Source of the DNA: a virus
Length of the DNA stretch: 46,814 bases
Direction: 5' to 3' (one strand)
IMG/VR virus record: IMGVR_UViG_3300034374_004182
Location: 1 to 46,814 of that record
Positions 1 through 7,841 of the stretch are shown piece by piece (position 1 is the first letter of the stretch; each line of letters starts with the position of its first letter). A program made the position numbers and the translations under genes. Under the pieces are notes generated by a model. That model did no database searches and was not told the origin of the DNA. It saw only the letters and a list, made by a program, of their open reading frames with translations.

Positions 1-51
1 ACTCTGTAAGCGTCCTTCCTTGATGTTGCTCTGTACCCAGTCCCGTATCAT
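1..51 (-). CDS. Start of an unidentified gene, cut by window edge
   Basis: On the minus strand an ATG at 51-49 opens a frame that stays open to the window edge, encoding MIRDWVQSNIKEGRLQS. Its ATG overlaps the TGA of the upstream nuclease gene as ATGA (positions 48-51). This is the coupled junction seen throughout the window and is the main reason to believe it. Only 17 codons are visible, so no function can be given. By position it belongs to the same minus-strand operon as the nuclease and is probably a non-structural gene. Confidence 0.5.
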   Translation of the reverse strand, partial: MIRDWVQSNIKEGRLQS

Positions 52-824
52 TTCTTGCGTCTTGGTCTTGTCTTACACTCATCGAGCCGTCCCTTGACGA
101 TCTCTGGATCATTATAGAGTGGGCAGATGGATTTGTAAGAACACCAGTTGCAGAAATCGTTCTTCTGTGGGTAAAGGTCATCGGACTTACACTTACGGAT
201 AGTCCAGACATCATCTACAACAGACTTAATGTGTTGCCTAATAGTCGCCTCGGTGTAGGTAGCTGCGACAAGATTGTTTGATAGAGGATAATAGTGGGCG
301 AAGGTAATGTTTCGTATAGGGACACCCGTAAGCTTGTGTGCTGCGTAGACATAAGATTTCCCTTGGCTATCATTGAAGAGTTCGAATTTGGTCTTCTCTC
401 TTCTTGATGTCTTGTAATCCACGACAAGAATATCTCCTGTTGGTGCTTTGATAATCCTGTCAATATATCCCTCATGTTTGATTCCATCAGCAATCTCCTC
501 TGCAAAGTGGTGCTCGACAATAGACTCCTTTGGAAGCTGGGCGTTGAATCGAAGGAAGTTCTTGAAGCACTTCTCTATGTCCTTATTATACTTCTCTGGG
601 AACTTATACTTATCTTTTATTTCAGTAGCCTTTGTCCAAAGCTGGTCGATAGTGGTGGCGTTAACACTATGCTCAAATACTTCGTGTATAAAGGATCCAA
701 AGTGTAGTGCACCAGTGTTCCCAGGGTCAGTGTCTTCGTAACGGTTCACATAGTTATATTTATACTTGAGCCGACACTGACGGAAAGTTTCTCGCTTCGA
801 GTTGCTGATAGTATCACAAAACAT
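48..824 (-). CDS. Cas4/RecB-type PD-(D/E)XK nuclease with Fe-S cluster
   Basis: Probable DNA exonuclease or endonuclease of the RecB/AddB/Cas4 fold, likely used in phage replication or recombination. Numbering from the ATG at 824, the nuclease core is visible in order: GSFIHEVFE with His47, EGYIDRI with Asp122, and ILVVDYKTS with Asp136 and Lys138, followed by a QGKSYVYAA helix (the usual QxxxY motif). A cysteine at residue 17 (FRQCRLKYKY) and a C-terminal C-x2-C-x5-C at 225, 228 and 234 match the four ligands of the [4Fe-4S] staple in Cas4 and AddB. A GTG three bases upstream (827) is a possible alternative start; ATG is preferred because it makes a TGATG junction with the gene before it. 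No cas1/cas2 or CRISPR array is present, so this is a phage recombination-type nuclease rather than a CRISPR gene. Family call strong, exact role inferred. Confidence 0.82.
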   Translation of the reverse strand: MFCDTISNSKRETFRQCRLKYKYNYVNRYEDTDPGNTGALHFGSFIHEVFEHSVNATTIDQLWTKATEIKDKYKFPEKYNKDIEKCFKNFLRFNAQLPKESIVEHHFAEEIADGIKHEGYIDRIIKAPTGDILVVDYKTSRREKTKFELFNDSQGKSYVYAAHKLTGVPIRNITFAHYYPLSNNLVAATYTEATIRQHIKSVVDDVWTIRKCKSDDLYPQKNDFCNWCSYKSICPLYNDPEIVKGRLDECKTRPRRKK

Positions 825-1096
825 CACATCACCATCGGATAGTAGATCTCAATCTCAATAGCATCAAAGAAGTCTTCTATTTGATCATCACTGTATTTAC
901 ATTTTTTAGACAAGAAGTGATGTAAACTTTTCTTTTTAATAGGCTTCTTATTTTGAATGGCGTTTAAAAGCTTAAACTGAAATTTCTTAATAAAGGCTAT
1001 AGAAAATCTATATCTCCATTTCTCTATAAACTTATCACTGAATGTATAATCTAGTAAGTCTATAAACTCTATAATCTCTATGTTTTCATTATTCAT
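824..1096 (-). CDS. Small hypothetical protein
   Basis: A 90-aa protein, not recognised. It is rich in Lys, Ile and Phe and looks alpha-helical, with an acidic N-terminus (NNENIEIIEFIDLLD), a basic middle (KKPIKKKSLHHFLSKK) and an acidic patch near the end. No signal peptide, membrane segment or catalytic motif is seen. Its TGA touches the ATG of the Fe-S nuclease (TGATG), so the two are probably co-translated. A DNA-binding or nuclease-accessory role is possible, but that is a guess from context. No convincing Shine-Dalgarno sequence precedes the ATG. Confidence 0.6.
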   Translation of the reverse strand: MNNENIEIIEFIDLLDYTFSDKFIEKWRYRFSIAFIKKFQFKLLNAIQNKKPIKKKSLHHFLSKKCKYSDDQIEDFFDAIEIEIYYPMVM

Positions 1097-1156
1097 GTAT
1101 ATATTAATGTATTAATACATGATAGGGGCCTAACTGCCTATTTTTGAAACTAATCT
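1097..1156. promoter_or_regulatory. Divergent intergenic control region
   Basis: These 60 bases separate the minus-strand nuclease operon from the plus-strand tail operon, so they should contain promoters for both. They hold a perfect 14-bp palindrome, ATGTATTAATACAT, at 1107-1120, inside a run of TATA-like steps (TATATATTAAT). No pair of sigma70-type boxes with normal spacing is convincing. The palindrome could be an operator or part of a middle or late promoter. Assignment rests on position and symmetry only. Confidence 0.35.
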
Positions 1157-1624
1157 ATGAAAAAATCACCCTTTCAAGAAGTGCCTCCTGGAATCTTGAG
1201 TAAAGGCTCTAAACTCGTTACGATATCTAGTTTGAGGTCTGGTAATTTCTGTACTCTTAGATATCAGAACAAGGTGACTAGTAATAGGCCCTCTAAATCC
1301 AAGGTGTTTGATGTGCTTATTGTATCTAACAATCGCACCAGCCCTAATTCAGGTATGTATTCATACATGTCAAAGAAAGGGGTTAGAGACAAATATTTGT
1401 CCTGCTTCAGGATTGATCACCTAAGCTATGAAACCATTAGTACACTACAAAAGGGACTAGATAAGTATAAAGGAAACCCTAAAGTAAAAAGCTACAAGTA
1501 TATGAAAACCCTGTTTGGGCTATTTATAGGACCAAATAATTATAGAACACTTTCCATAGCCCAGGGCTCGATAGATGCAATAATTAAATATGACATGAAG
1601 TTATTGTCTAAGGAATTAAGCTAA
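1157..1624 (+). CDS. Small tail/baseplate-assembly protein, unknown
   Basis: First gene of the tail operon, 155 aa. No family is certain. It is basic and soluble, probably a single mixed alpha/beta domain, with a strand-rich centre (KVFDVLIVSN, then DKYLSCFRIDHLS) followed by a helix-rich tail. In T4 the small hub-assembly genes 51, 26 and 28 lie close to the tape measure gene 29, and this gene directly precedes the tape measure, so a hub-assembly or tape-measure chaperone role is plausible by synteny. Its TAA overlaps the next ATG (TAATG). No Shine-Dalgarno is visible before the start. Confidence 0.55.
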   Translation: MKKSPFQEVPPGILSKGSKLVTISSLRSGNFCTLRYQNKVTSNRPSKSKVFDVLIVSNNRTSPNSGMYSYMSKKGVRDKYLSCFRIDHLSYETISTLQKGLDKYKGNPKVKSYKYMKTLFGLFIGPNNYRTLSIAQGSIDAIIKYDMKLLSKELS

Positions 1625-3342
1625 TGGACCCACAATTATTACAGCTAATACAAAGCATTCAGAACCAACAGAGGGGTTTAGCTACTCTAAGTAGATCTGT
1701 AGATAGCCTCGGCAAACAGATTCAGAATCAAATAGCTGCTATAGGAGCCCAGGGAACAGGAGGCGGTACTCCTCCCCCATCACCAGAGCCTACAGGATTT
1801 CTTGACCAACTAACCAATACTATAAAGGGTGCTTTTACTAATGTAGCAAACTCATTCGTATTAGATCTTAAGGAGTTCGTAACCCTTTCCGACAGACTCG
1901 CAGGACTAGGTTCTGACATTAGTGTTCTTGGGGATAGTGTAGTAGGTCTTGATGGGGGTTTACTAACAGCAGCTAAAAACTCATCAGCCCTTTTAGAAAT
2001 GGGCTTTGATCCTCTTAACAGACAAGTGCTAAACCTAGCTGGTAGGATGGATGTAACAGGACAATCTACAGCAGTCCTATTCGGTAGCATTGAGAAACTT
2101 GTTAGACAAACTGATTTATCAAACAGTGAGATAGGGGATCTAGCGACAACTGTACAACAAAACTCAGAGGAAACTGGAGTAAGTACAGAAAGAATAGTTA
2201 AAGGACTCGACTCACTATCAAAGAGTTTGGATTTCTTAAATATAGCAGGTCTTTCAACTGAAGTTCAGTTCCTCACTGTAGAGTTACAGAAAGGATTACC
2301 CGCATCACTACAAGCTCTTCCTGGACAACTAATAAGCGGATTAGTTGAAGGAGGCGAAGGTTTAAGATCTGTTCTTGGTGTAGGAGGCGGTCGTTTAGAA
2401 GAAATTTTAGCGATGGGGACTGAAGGTGGTCCTGAGTTCCAATTAGCAATTGGCGAACTTAGAGATAGACTAGATAAGCAAATAGGTCTATCTCAATTAT
2501 CGTTCGCAGAGCTAGAAGCAATTGGACCAGCTTTCGGAGGACCTCAGATATTAAATGCTATAAAGCAATTAGATGATGCGTTTAAGGAAGGGCCACCAGA
2601 AGCAAATATACAAGACGCCTTCGACGGTAGCATCAAAAACCTCGTTAACACACTGAAGGAACCCCTTCAATTCATAGCGTCTGTGCTTATTGAAAACTTT
2701 GTGGAGTTTATTAAACCTATAGCCGTTTTCTTAAAAGATAATAGGGAGAAGGTAATAGATGTTATAAAAGAAGCAGGTAATAAACTATTTCAAGGTATCC
2801 TAGCAACCGCAACCTTACTAGGAAATATTCTAAAACACACAGATAAGATTATAGGTGTTTTAGTAGCATCCAAGATAGCAGGCTCAATAGCTCCAACTTT
2901 AACTTCTCTCGGCATGGTATTCGGAGGTCCAGCGGGAGCAGCCGTAGGCGGGTTGTTAGGTGTCGGGGCTGGCGTTTTAGGTGGAGCGTTTGCAGCCGAT
3001 AAGGTTTCCAAAATTACAGATCCTATAACAGACGGACTTGGAGAACTTAAAAACTTACTTCAAGGAGCTAATGATCTAACTGAACAGCAGATTACTGAGG
3101 ATAGACTTTCAAGAATTTCTACACCTCCAGAAAGACAGCAGACGGATTTTGAGTTGTTCATAGGTAACTTTATGAGAGAAAGCTTTACAAACCTATCTAT
3201 GTCGCAGTCAGGTAGAGCAGTTATAGAAGAAAGAATGCTTGACGCATTAGAGAATATTGGGAATAATCAACTCGGTACAACCAGAGCCGTCATAGAATCT
3301 AGCGACGACAGCGTTTTAAGGAGTAATAATTTAGATGGATAA
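1624..3342 (+). CDS. Tail tape measure protein (gp29-like)
   Basis: At 572 aa this is close to T4 gp29 (590 aa), the baseplate-hub tape measure that sets tail length and is ejected ahead of the DNA. It starts with a Gln-rich coiled-coil-like stretch (LIQSIQNQQRGLATL), then a Gly/Pro linker near residues 40-56 (GTGGGTPPPSPEPTG), long amphipathic helices, and a hydrophobic Gly/Ala region at about 385-465 (GPAGAAVGGLLGVGAGVLGG) typical of the membrane-active part of tape measures. It is followed by the tube-initiator, gp53-like and hub genes, the expected neighbours. Junctions are TAATG upstream and an 8-nt overlap downstream. The assignment comes from composition, size and synteny rather than a catalytic motif. 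Confidence 0.72.
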   Translation: MDPQLLQLIQSIQNQQRGLATLSRSVDSLGKQIQNQIAAIGAQGTGGGTPPPSPEPTGFLDQLTNTIKGAFTNVANSFVLDLKEFVTLSDRLAGLGSDISVLGDSVVGLDGGLLTAAKNSSALLEMGFDPLNRQVLNLAGRMDVTGQSTAVLFGSIEKLVRQTDLSNSEIGDLATTVQQNSEETGVSTERIVKGLDSLSKSLDFLNIAGLSTEVQFLTVELQKGLPASLQALPGQLISGLVEGGEGLRSVLGVGGGRLEEILAMGTEGGPEFQLAIGELRDRLDKQIGLSQLSFAELEAIGPAFGGPQILNAIKQLDDAFKEGPPEANIQDAFDGSIKNLVNTLKEPLQFIASVLIENFVEFIKPIAVFLKDNREKVIDVIKEAGNKLFQGILATATLLGNILKHTDKIIGVLVASKIAGSIAPTLTSLGMVFGGPAGAAVGGLLGVGAGVLGGAFAADKVSKITDPITDGLGELKNLLQGANDLTEQQITEDRLSRISTPPERQQTDFELFIGNFMRESFTNLSMSQSGRAVIEERMLDALENIGNNQLGTTRAVIESSDDSVLRSNNLDG

Positions 3343-4225
3343 GTATCAAAAAATAGATTCTCGTATAGAAGAAAGGGCTAGACTGACCTTTAATTTCTAT
3401 GACGCAGGGGATACCAAAAGGATTGCACTACCTTTCTTTGAAAATGTTACTATCAAAGAATCTAAAAAATCTAGATTAGCCAAGTACGACCCTATAGGAA
3501 GATCCAGTTCTGTGTTCGCATACTTAGGAGCACAAGCCCGTGAGATAAAGCTATCTTTCAATATTACTACACCTTTAATTGTTGAAAGATACCTAACTCT
3601 TGAGAATAGAATATCCGCTAACAAGACACGATCTGAGATTGTCGAGGATTACAGAAAGCTTATTGATGATGCTCAAACAACCGAAGGCCCTATTGATTCA
3701 ACGGTAGGAAAGTTTTTAGGCGTTCTCCCAGATACTGAAAAGTATCATTACGATCACGACGGCATAGATCCCATTTCTATAGTTACTGAAGCGGCAGCAA
3801 ACGCTGGGCTGGCTGCTCTTGGATTTCCAACTCAGAATAATCCCATAAACGATCCAAAAAGAATTAACAGATCAGGACAGAGAAAAGGTCATGCGGCTGT
3901 CATAGAGTTTATAAATCTTATCAGATCCTCATTAGTTAACAATGTGGATCGTCCTGTTGACGGACCTCCTATTGCTGTTTTAGATTACGGAGTGCAGTAC
4001 ATTAATGTTCCATGCGTAGTTCAAAACTACAGCATAGCGTTTAACGATAAGTATGGATACGACTTGGAGCTTATGCTTCCAAGAGTTATTGAGTGTTCTC
4101 TAGATCTCATAGAAGTTAGACCTAGTGGAACTCTCGGTAGAGGAACCAACAACGCATTCAAGTTAACTGGTTGGGAATCTACCCTAAATGATCTAAAGAG
4201 AGGTAACAACCCAGAGGTGGTTTAA
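3335..4225 (+). CDS. Tail tube initiator / baseplate tube protein (gp48/54-like)
   Basis: A 296-aa baseplate protein that probably sits between hub and tail tube. The N-terminal part has an FFENVTIKES segment, then a DPIGRSSSVFAYLGAQ turn and the strand REIKLSFNI, a pattern shared by tube-initiator proteins of contractile tails. The C-terminal third (VPCVVQNYSIAFNDKYGYD, then LMLPRVIECSLDLIEVR) resembles the strand-rich end of T4 gp48 and gp54. Gene order (tape measure, this gene, gp53-like, hub) matches T4 genes 29-48-54. Alternatively it could be a LysM-type inner baseplate protein as in contractile injection systems. Confidence 0.6.
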   Translation: MDKYQKIDSRIEERARLTFNFYDAGDTKRIALPFFENVTIKESKKSRLAKYDPIGRSSSVFAYLGAQAREIKLSFNITTPLIVERYLTLENRISANKTRSEIVEDYRKLIDDAQTTEGPIDSTVGKFLGVLPDTEKYHYDHDGIDPISIVTEAAANAGLAALGFPTQNNPINDPKRINRSGQRKGHAAVIEFINLIRSSLVNNVDRPVDGPPIAVLDYGVQYINVPCVVQNYSIAFNDKYGYDLELMLPRVIECSLDLIEVRPSGTLGRGTNNAFKLTGWESTLNDLKRGNNPEVV

Positions 4226-4518
4226 TGCTAGTATATCCCACAAGATATGAATACGGATACTCAGAGATTGAGCATAAGGGAAAGAAGATATCAACTTCTT
4301 TATCTCCTGAGATGGACAATTTTATTCAAAACCTAGAAGTATCTTTTGATATTGAGAACGGTAAGATACCCATATATCACAATAGCAGACCGGACTTAAC
4401 TTCTCACGCATTTTACGCAACTCCAAAGTACTGGTGGTTCCTCCTCATGTTCAACACGATAGAAGACCCATTTAACAGCTTTGATTCAGGTGATATAATA
4501 AGAATACCTAAGTTATGA
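4225..4518 (+). CDS. Baseplate wedge protein, gp53/LysM-like
   Basis: A 97-aa protein whose second half has the layout of gp53 and tail protein X/LysM-like baseplate proteins: SRPDLTSHAFYATPKYWWFL, then LMFNTIEDPF, and a final GDIIRIPKL. In these families the conserved 'start-up Tyr-x-x-Trp-Trp, Asn, closing Gly-Asp-x-Ile-x-Ile-Pro' fold attaches wedge to hub. It is about half the length of T4 gp53 (196 aa), so only the core domain is kept. It overlaps the hub gene by ATGA and follows the tube initiator by TAATG, placing it in the inner baseplate operon. Confidence 0.72.
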   Translation: MLVYPTRYEYGYSEIEHKGKKISTSLSPEMDNFIQNLEVSFDIENGKIPIYHNSRPDLTSHAFYATPKYWWFLLMFNTIEDPFNSFDSGDIIRIPKL

Positions 4519-6821
4519 AAGTAGGGCTTACAGCAGGAGATCTTCAGTCAGATAACTTTTCCATAGTTCCACAAGCTATGGTAGCTCTTGCATTTAATAG
4601 GGAGTCTATAAATTCTTTTTTTAACGGTTCTCTAACAGACAGCAGCGACGATTTTTTTGTATTTTCAAAAGGTGATACTGGGTTTATTGAATTCTCTCAT
4701 GAATACGGAGCGGGCACTTCAGGGAAATCAAGTCTTAAATTTAGACTAAAGATTCTAGACGAGAACAATACCTTTCTTAATGCTTTGTTTGGTCAACGCT
4801 TTGAAGATTACATGAAGAGGGCTAAGGAAGCGTTACCAGAAGCTAGAGAAGAAGCTGGAGAATCCATAAGTGAATCTTCCGTATCGGACAGCTTTCTTCA
4901 ACGAAACCCTGGATACTTTGATTTAGAATTACTATCAAAATTAGAACAGAAGCTTAATATTAGAAACAACTTCTATTTAACTTACGGAACAGGGCCTAGC
5001 AATAAGTATTGGGCTGGGCCATTCGTATGTACCTTATCAAAAGGTATTTACAAGGAAGACTCTGAAGGTGCTACTTTATTAGAACTTGAGTTTGTAGGAT
5101 CATCTTCTGAAAAGGATATAAAGTCCAATAAGGTAGATACGGCAACAACCACATATTCATTTAACGATAGTATTCCATTTTTCAAAGTGACCACTACTGC
5201 CACTTTAGGTGAGATGTGGGCATTTTCAGATACCCTTAGAACTGATTTGCAAATAAGTTTCTTATACGACTCAACTCAAAAAGCCGTAGAAGATCTAGTA
5301 GTAACCTATTTAAAAGGTTTGGGTATAAAAAATGTTTTACTATGCTTTAGAGATATACCTAGAGCTTTTGAAGATATAGTTATAGATACACCTGATACTA
5401 TAGCGAGAGGGGAATCAGTAGATTATGTTCTTAGTAATAGGCCCACGGATTCGTCCTACTTTATTCAAGGAAGCAACCCAGTCCTAGAGTTCGGTAGACT
5501 ACAGAATTATTTCAATATTTTAGGTATAAGTTTCACAATGAATAATTCTGATAATACCAGACTTTATTCATTAGGAGAAGATGTTAATAATCTTACTAGA
5601 ACTTCCATATCGTATCAAGAAAATACTAGAAGTGATATGCCTGAGCTTTCCCTCTACCCAGGTAACAATATAAATAACCCTTTGGTAGACACTAGCCAAG
5701 AGAAAATAGTAGAAGAATGGTCTTTGGCTCTAGACACTTCAAAAGTTGAAGAAACTGGTGAGACTATAGCTCCTGTCATGAGTTTATTAAAATCATTACA
5801 GTCTAGCTCCAGTAAACTTCTAGATCCAGTATTTAGATTTGAGAACAATGCTGAAACGGTAAATAAGCTTCACGAAGTTTACCCTGAGTATGTTACAGAT
5901 CCTGGTGAATCTGTACTTATCATAGGAGAGAACTTTTTAATACAGAGTGTTCTTTATGGAAAAGAAATTAATGTCGATACTGCTGAATATATGCAGGGAA
6001 CTGACGGAAGCATTGTATCAACAGTAGAGTCTCGAAAGGGTGATATGAAAGGCTTCTTTAATGACAGGAAAGTGAGAAAGCCTTACATATCTATTTTTGA
6101 TGAAAGGGCTCAACTCGTTCCTGACGAGTTTGCTTTGGCTCAATCTGTTGTAGACAATATTAGAAAATATAATATTCCAACATTCAGAGTAGGTACTACG
6201 AATCCTAATGTTACAAGGATGACTGTAACTAGCGACGGGTTCCTTATAAGCACCATATCAGAAACCTGTAGACAGATAGCACAGTATGTAGCTCAACAAG
6301 TTTCTGATACTTATAACCAACAGCTTTTAAGTCCCGATAACGAAAGCACTCTTAGAAACTCTATAGAGAGAATACTATCGTCATTTCATGAAGAAAACTT
6401 CATTAATAATGTCGAGGAAGTAATAGACGCAGGAAATCCAGATTTTGCTAACATAGCATCAGAGGTTACGCAGCTAATTATAAACTCTCCGTCATTAAGA
6501 TCACACCCTATTACAACTAAAAACACATCAGCTTCGTTAGTTGCCTATCTTTACAACTTCTACAGGCTGTTCAGCTTCTCTCACAAAGCAATATTGAAAA
6601 CACTACCCCAGTTTAACTTCTCAGAGACTGACTTGTTAGGAGATAACTGTATATTATTCAAGGATATAAATAAGACCTTACTAGGAGATACCTCAATAAC
6701 TAGAAGTATTTATACAGGAGTTTGGACAATATTAGGGTTTAAGCATGTTATTAGTTCTAACGATGCTTACTCTGAGTTCTCTGTTGTAAAGAAGCCTTTT
6801 TCATTGGAGAGTAACACATGA
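4515..6821 (+). CDS. Baseplate hub protein (gp27-like)
   Basis: A 768-aa hub candidate. Near the N-terminus FVFSKGDTGFIEFSHEYG, then SSLKFRLKILDENNTF, resembles the first beta-barrel of gp27/gpD-type hubs; a second strand-rich segment follows at about residues 150-200 (NKYWAGPFVCTLSKGIYKE). It is much longer than T4 gp27 (391 aa), with a large middle and a helical C-terminal third. It lies directly before the gp5-like spike, with which a gp27-type hub would form the cell-puncturing complex. The junction is ATGA at 6818-6821. No Shine-Dalgarno stands out, so translation probably couples to the gp53-like gene. What the extra ~370 residues do is unknown. Confidence 0.65.
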   Translation: MKVGLTAGDLQSDNFSIVPQAMVALAFNRESINSFFNGSLTDSSDDFFVFSKGDTGFIEFSHEYGAGTSGKSSLKFRLKILDENNTFLNALFGQRFEDYMKRAKEALPEAREEAGESISESSVSDSFLQRNPGYFDLELLSKLEQKLNIRNNFYLTYGTGPSNKYWAGPFVCTLSKGIYKEDSEGATLLELEFVGSSSEKDIKSNKVDTATTTYSFNDSIPFFKVTTTATLGEMWAFSDTLRTDLQISFLYDSTQKAVEDLVVTYLKGLGIKNVLLCFRDIPRAFEDIVIDTPDTIARGESVDYVLSNRPTDSSYFIQGSNPVLEFGRLQNYFNILGISFTMNNSDNTRLYSLGEDVNNLTRTSISYQENTRSDMPELSLYPGNNINNPLVDTSQEKIVEEWSLALDTSKVEETGETIAPVMSLLKSLQSSSSKLLDPVFRFENNAETVNKLHEVYPEYVTDPGESVLIIGENFLIQSVLYGKEINVDTAEYMQGTDGSIVSTVESRKGDMKGFFNDRKVRKPYISIFDERAQLVPDEFALAQSVVDNIRKYNIPTFRVGTTNPNVTRMTVTSDGFLISTISETCRQIAQYVAQQVSDTYNQQLLSPDNESTLRNSIERILSSFHEENFINNVEEVIDAGNPDFANIASEVTQLIINSPSLRSHPITTKNTSASLVAYLYNFYRLFSFSHKAILKTLPQFNFSETDLLGDNCILFKDINKTLLGDTSITRSIYTGVWTILGFKHVISSNDAYSEFSVVKKPFSLESNT

Positions 6822-7837
6822 TAGCGATAGGAACAATTAGAAGCGAGATTGATTTCCTTGAGAGTGGAACCATCAAGGTATTAATAGACAATATAGGCGA
6901 AGAACCAGTTGAGTACACTAGTCCTATGAAAGGGACCTCTGCTGGATTTGTAGCAGTGCCTAAAGCAGGTGCTAGGGTTATTGTATGTAAACCAGATAAT
7001 ATATCCAGATGGTACTATGTAGCAACAATATCAGGACCCAGCAGAGCGTTTGAAAAGGGTAGCCTAGACACAGTTGATAGCGTTCTAGGGGGAGATATAC
7101 AACCTTACTGGTCCATGGAGAACCCCTACTTGCGGAGTATCGTTCCTCAAGTAATTGGAATGGTAACTTCTTTAGGGGCTGGAATGGTGTGTAGCGATTC
7201 ATCTACCCCAAATGTAATACGAAGGTATACCACTTTAAAGTCTGGAGGAGATCATTGTGTTGTTTTAAGCGATGACCCAAAGAATCAAGGCGTTACCATA
7301 AAAACAAACCAAGGAACCCCAGGACAGTTTAACGACCCCGAAACAAAGATCGTTTTAACTGGAAAGGATACTGAAGACCTTCTAGGGCCAAACGGAATAA
7401 ACATTCAAGCTAAAAGAAATATTTGGTTTGAAAGTAGGTTTGGTAACTGGATACAAAGAGTATTTAATGGGGGTCGTATGTTAATCTCAAACAGTTCTAG
7501 ATCTGATAGTTCTGACGCTGAGAAAAAACAAGACGGTGAAATACAAATACAAACTTACCATAACGACATTCATATCTGCGTAAAGAACAATAAAAAGAAT
7601 GTAATCATAGAATCCTGGGGTGACGGTAAAGTTCAGGTGTATGCTCACGATGTTCAAGTTAGAGCAGACGGGAATATTCATTTAGATGCTGAGGATGATA
7701 TTCATATTAATGCTGGAGGTAATGTAAATATTGATGCAGGAAGCGACATATACCTGAACTCACAGAGAGCAGAGCCTGGAGATAGGATAAAATCTAATGA
7801 CGAGCAACTAAACGGCTCATTAACCTTAAGACCTTAA
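6818..7837 (+). CDS. Baseplate central spike protein (gp5/VgrG-like)
   Basis: A 339-aa trimeric puncturing spike. Residues 1-75 look like the OB-fold of gp5/VgrG (MIAIGTIRSEIDF, then GTIKVLID, and later AVPKAGARVIVCKPD). Residues about 268-315 form clear octad repeats (VQVYAHDV QVRADGNI in succession, then HLDAEDDI, HINAGGNV, NIDAGSDI, YLNS) that build the triple-stranded beta-helix needle. T4 gp5 carries a lysozyme domain between these parts; here the middle (about 90-260) shows no recognisable lysozyme motif, so wall digestion may be done elsewhere or not at all. The tip would be capped by the PAAR protein encoded at 32781-33686. Confidence 0.85.
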   Translation: MIAIGTIRSEIDFLESGTIKVLIDNIGEEPVEYTSPMKGTSAGFVAVPKAGARVIVCKPDNISRWYYVATISGPSRAFEKGSLDTVDSVLGGDIQPYWSMENPYLRSIVPQVIGMVTSLGAGMVCSDSSTPNVIRRYTTLKSGGDHCVVLSDDPKNQGVTIKTNQGTPGQFNDPETKIVLTGKDTEDLLGPNGINIQAKRNIWFESRFGNWIQRVFNGGRMLISNSSRSDSSDAEKKQDGEIQIQTYHNDIHICVKNNKKNVIIESWGDGKVQVYAHDVQVRADGNIHLDAEDDIHINAGGNVNIDAGSDIYLNSQRAEPGDRIKSNDEQLNGSLTLRP

Positions 7838-7841
7838 TACA

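Noticed and set aside
215-520. Open frame of 101 codons overlapping the Fe-S nuclease gene in another frame
   Set aside because: It lies inside a gene with clear catalytic motifs, has low-complexity Ser/Thr/Leu content and no ribosome site.
48-824. Part of a CRISPR adaptation module
   Set aside because: No cas1, cas2 or repeat-spacer array is visible in the window.
1728-2090. 120-codon antisense frame in the tape measure gene (and similar antisense frames elsewhere, such as 17175-17537, 31302-31649 and 46006-46437)
   Set aside because: All are opposite to well-supported structural genes, show no motifs, and have compositions expected of a mirrored frame.
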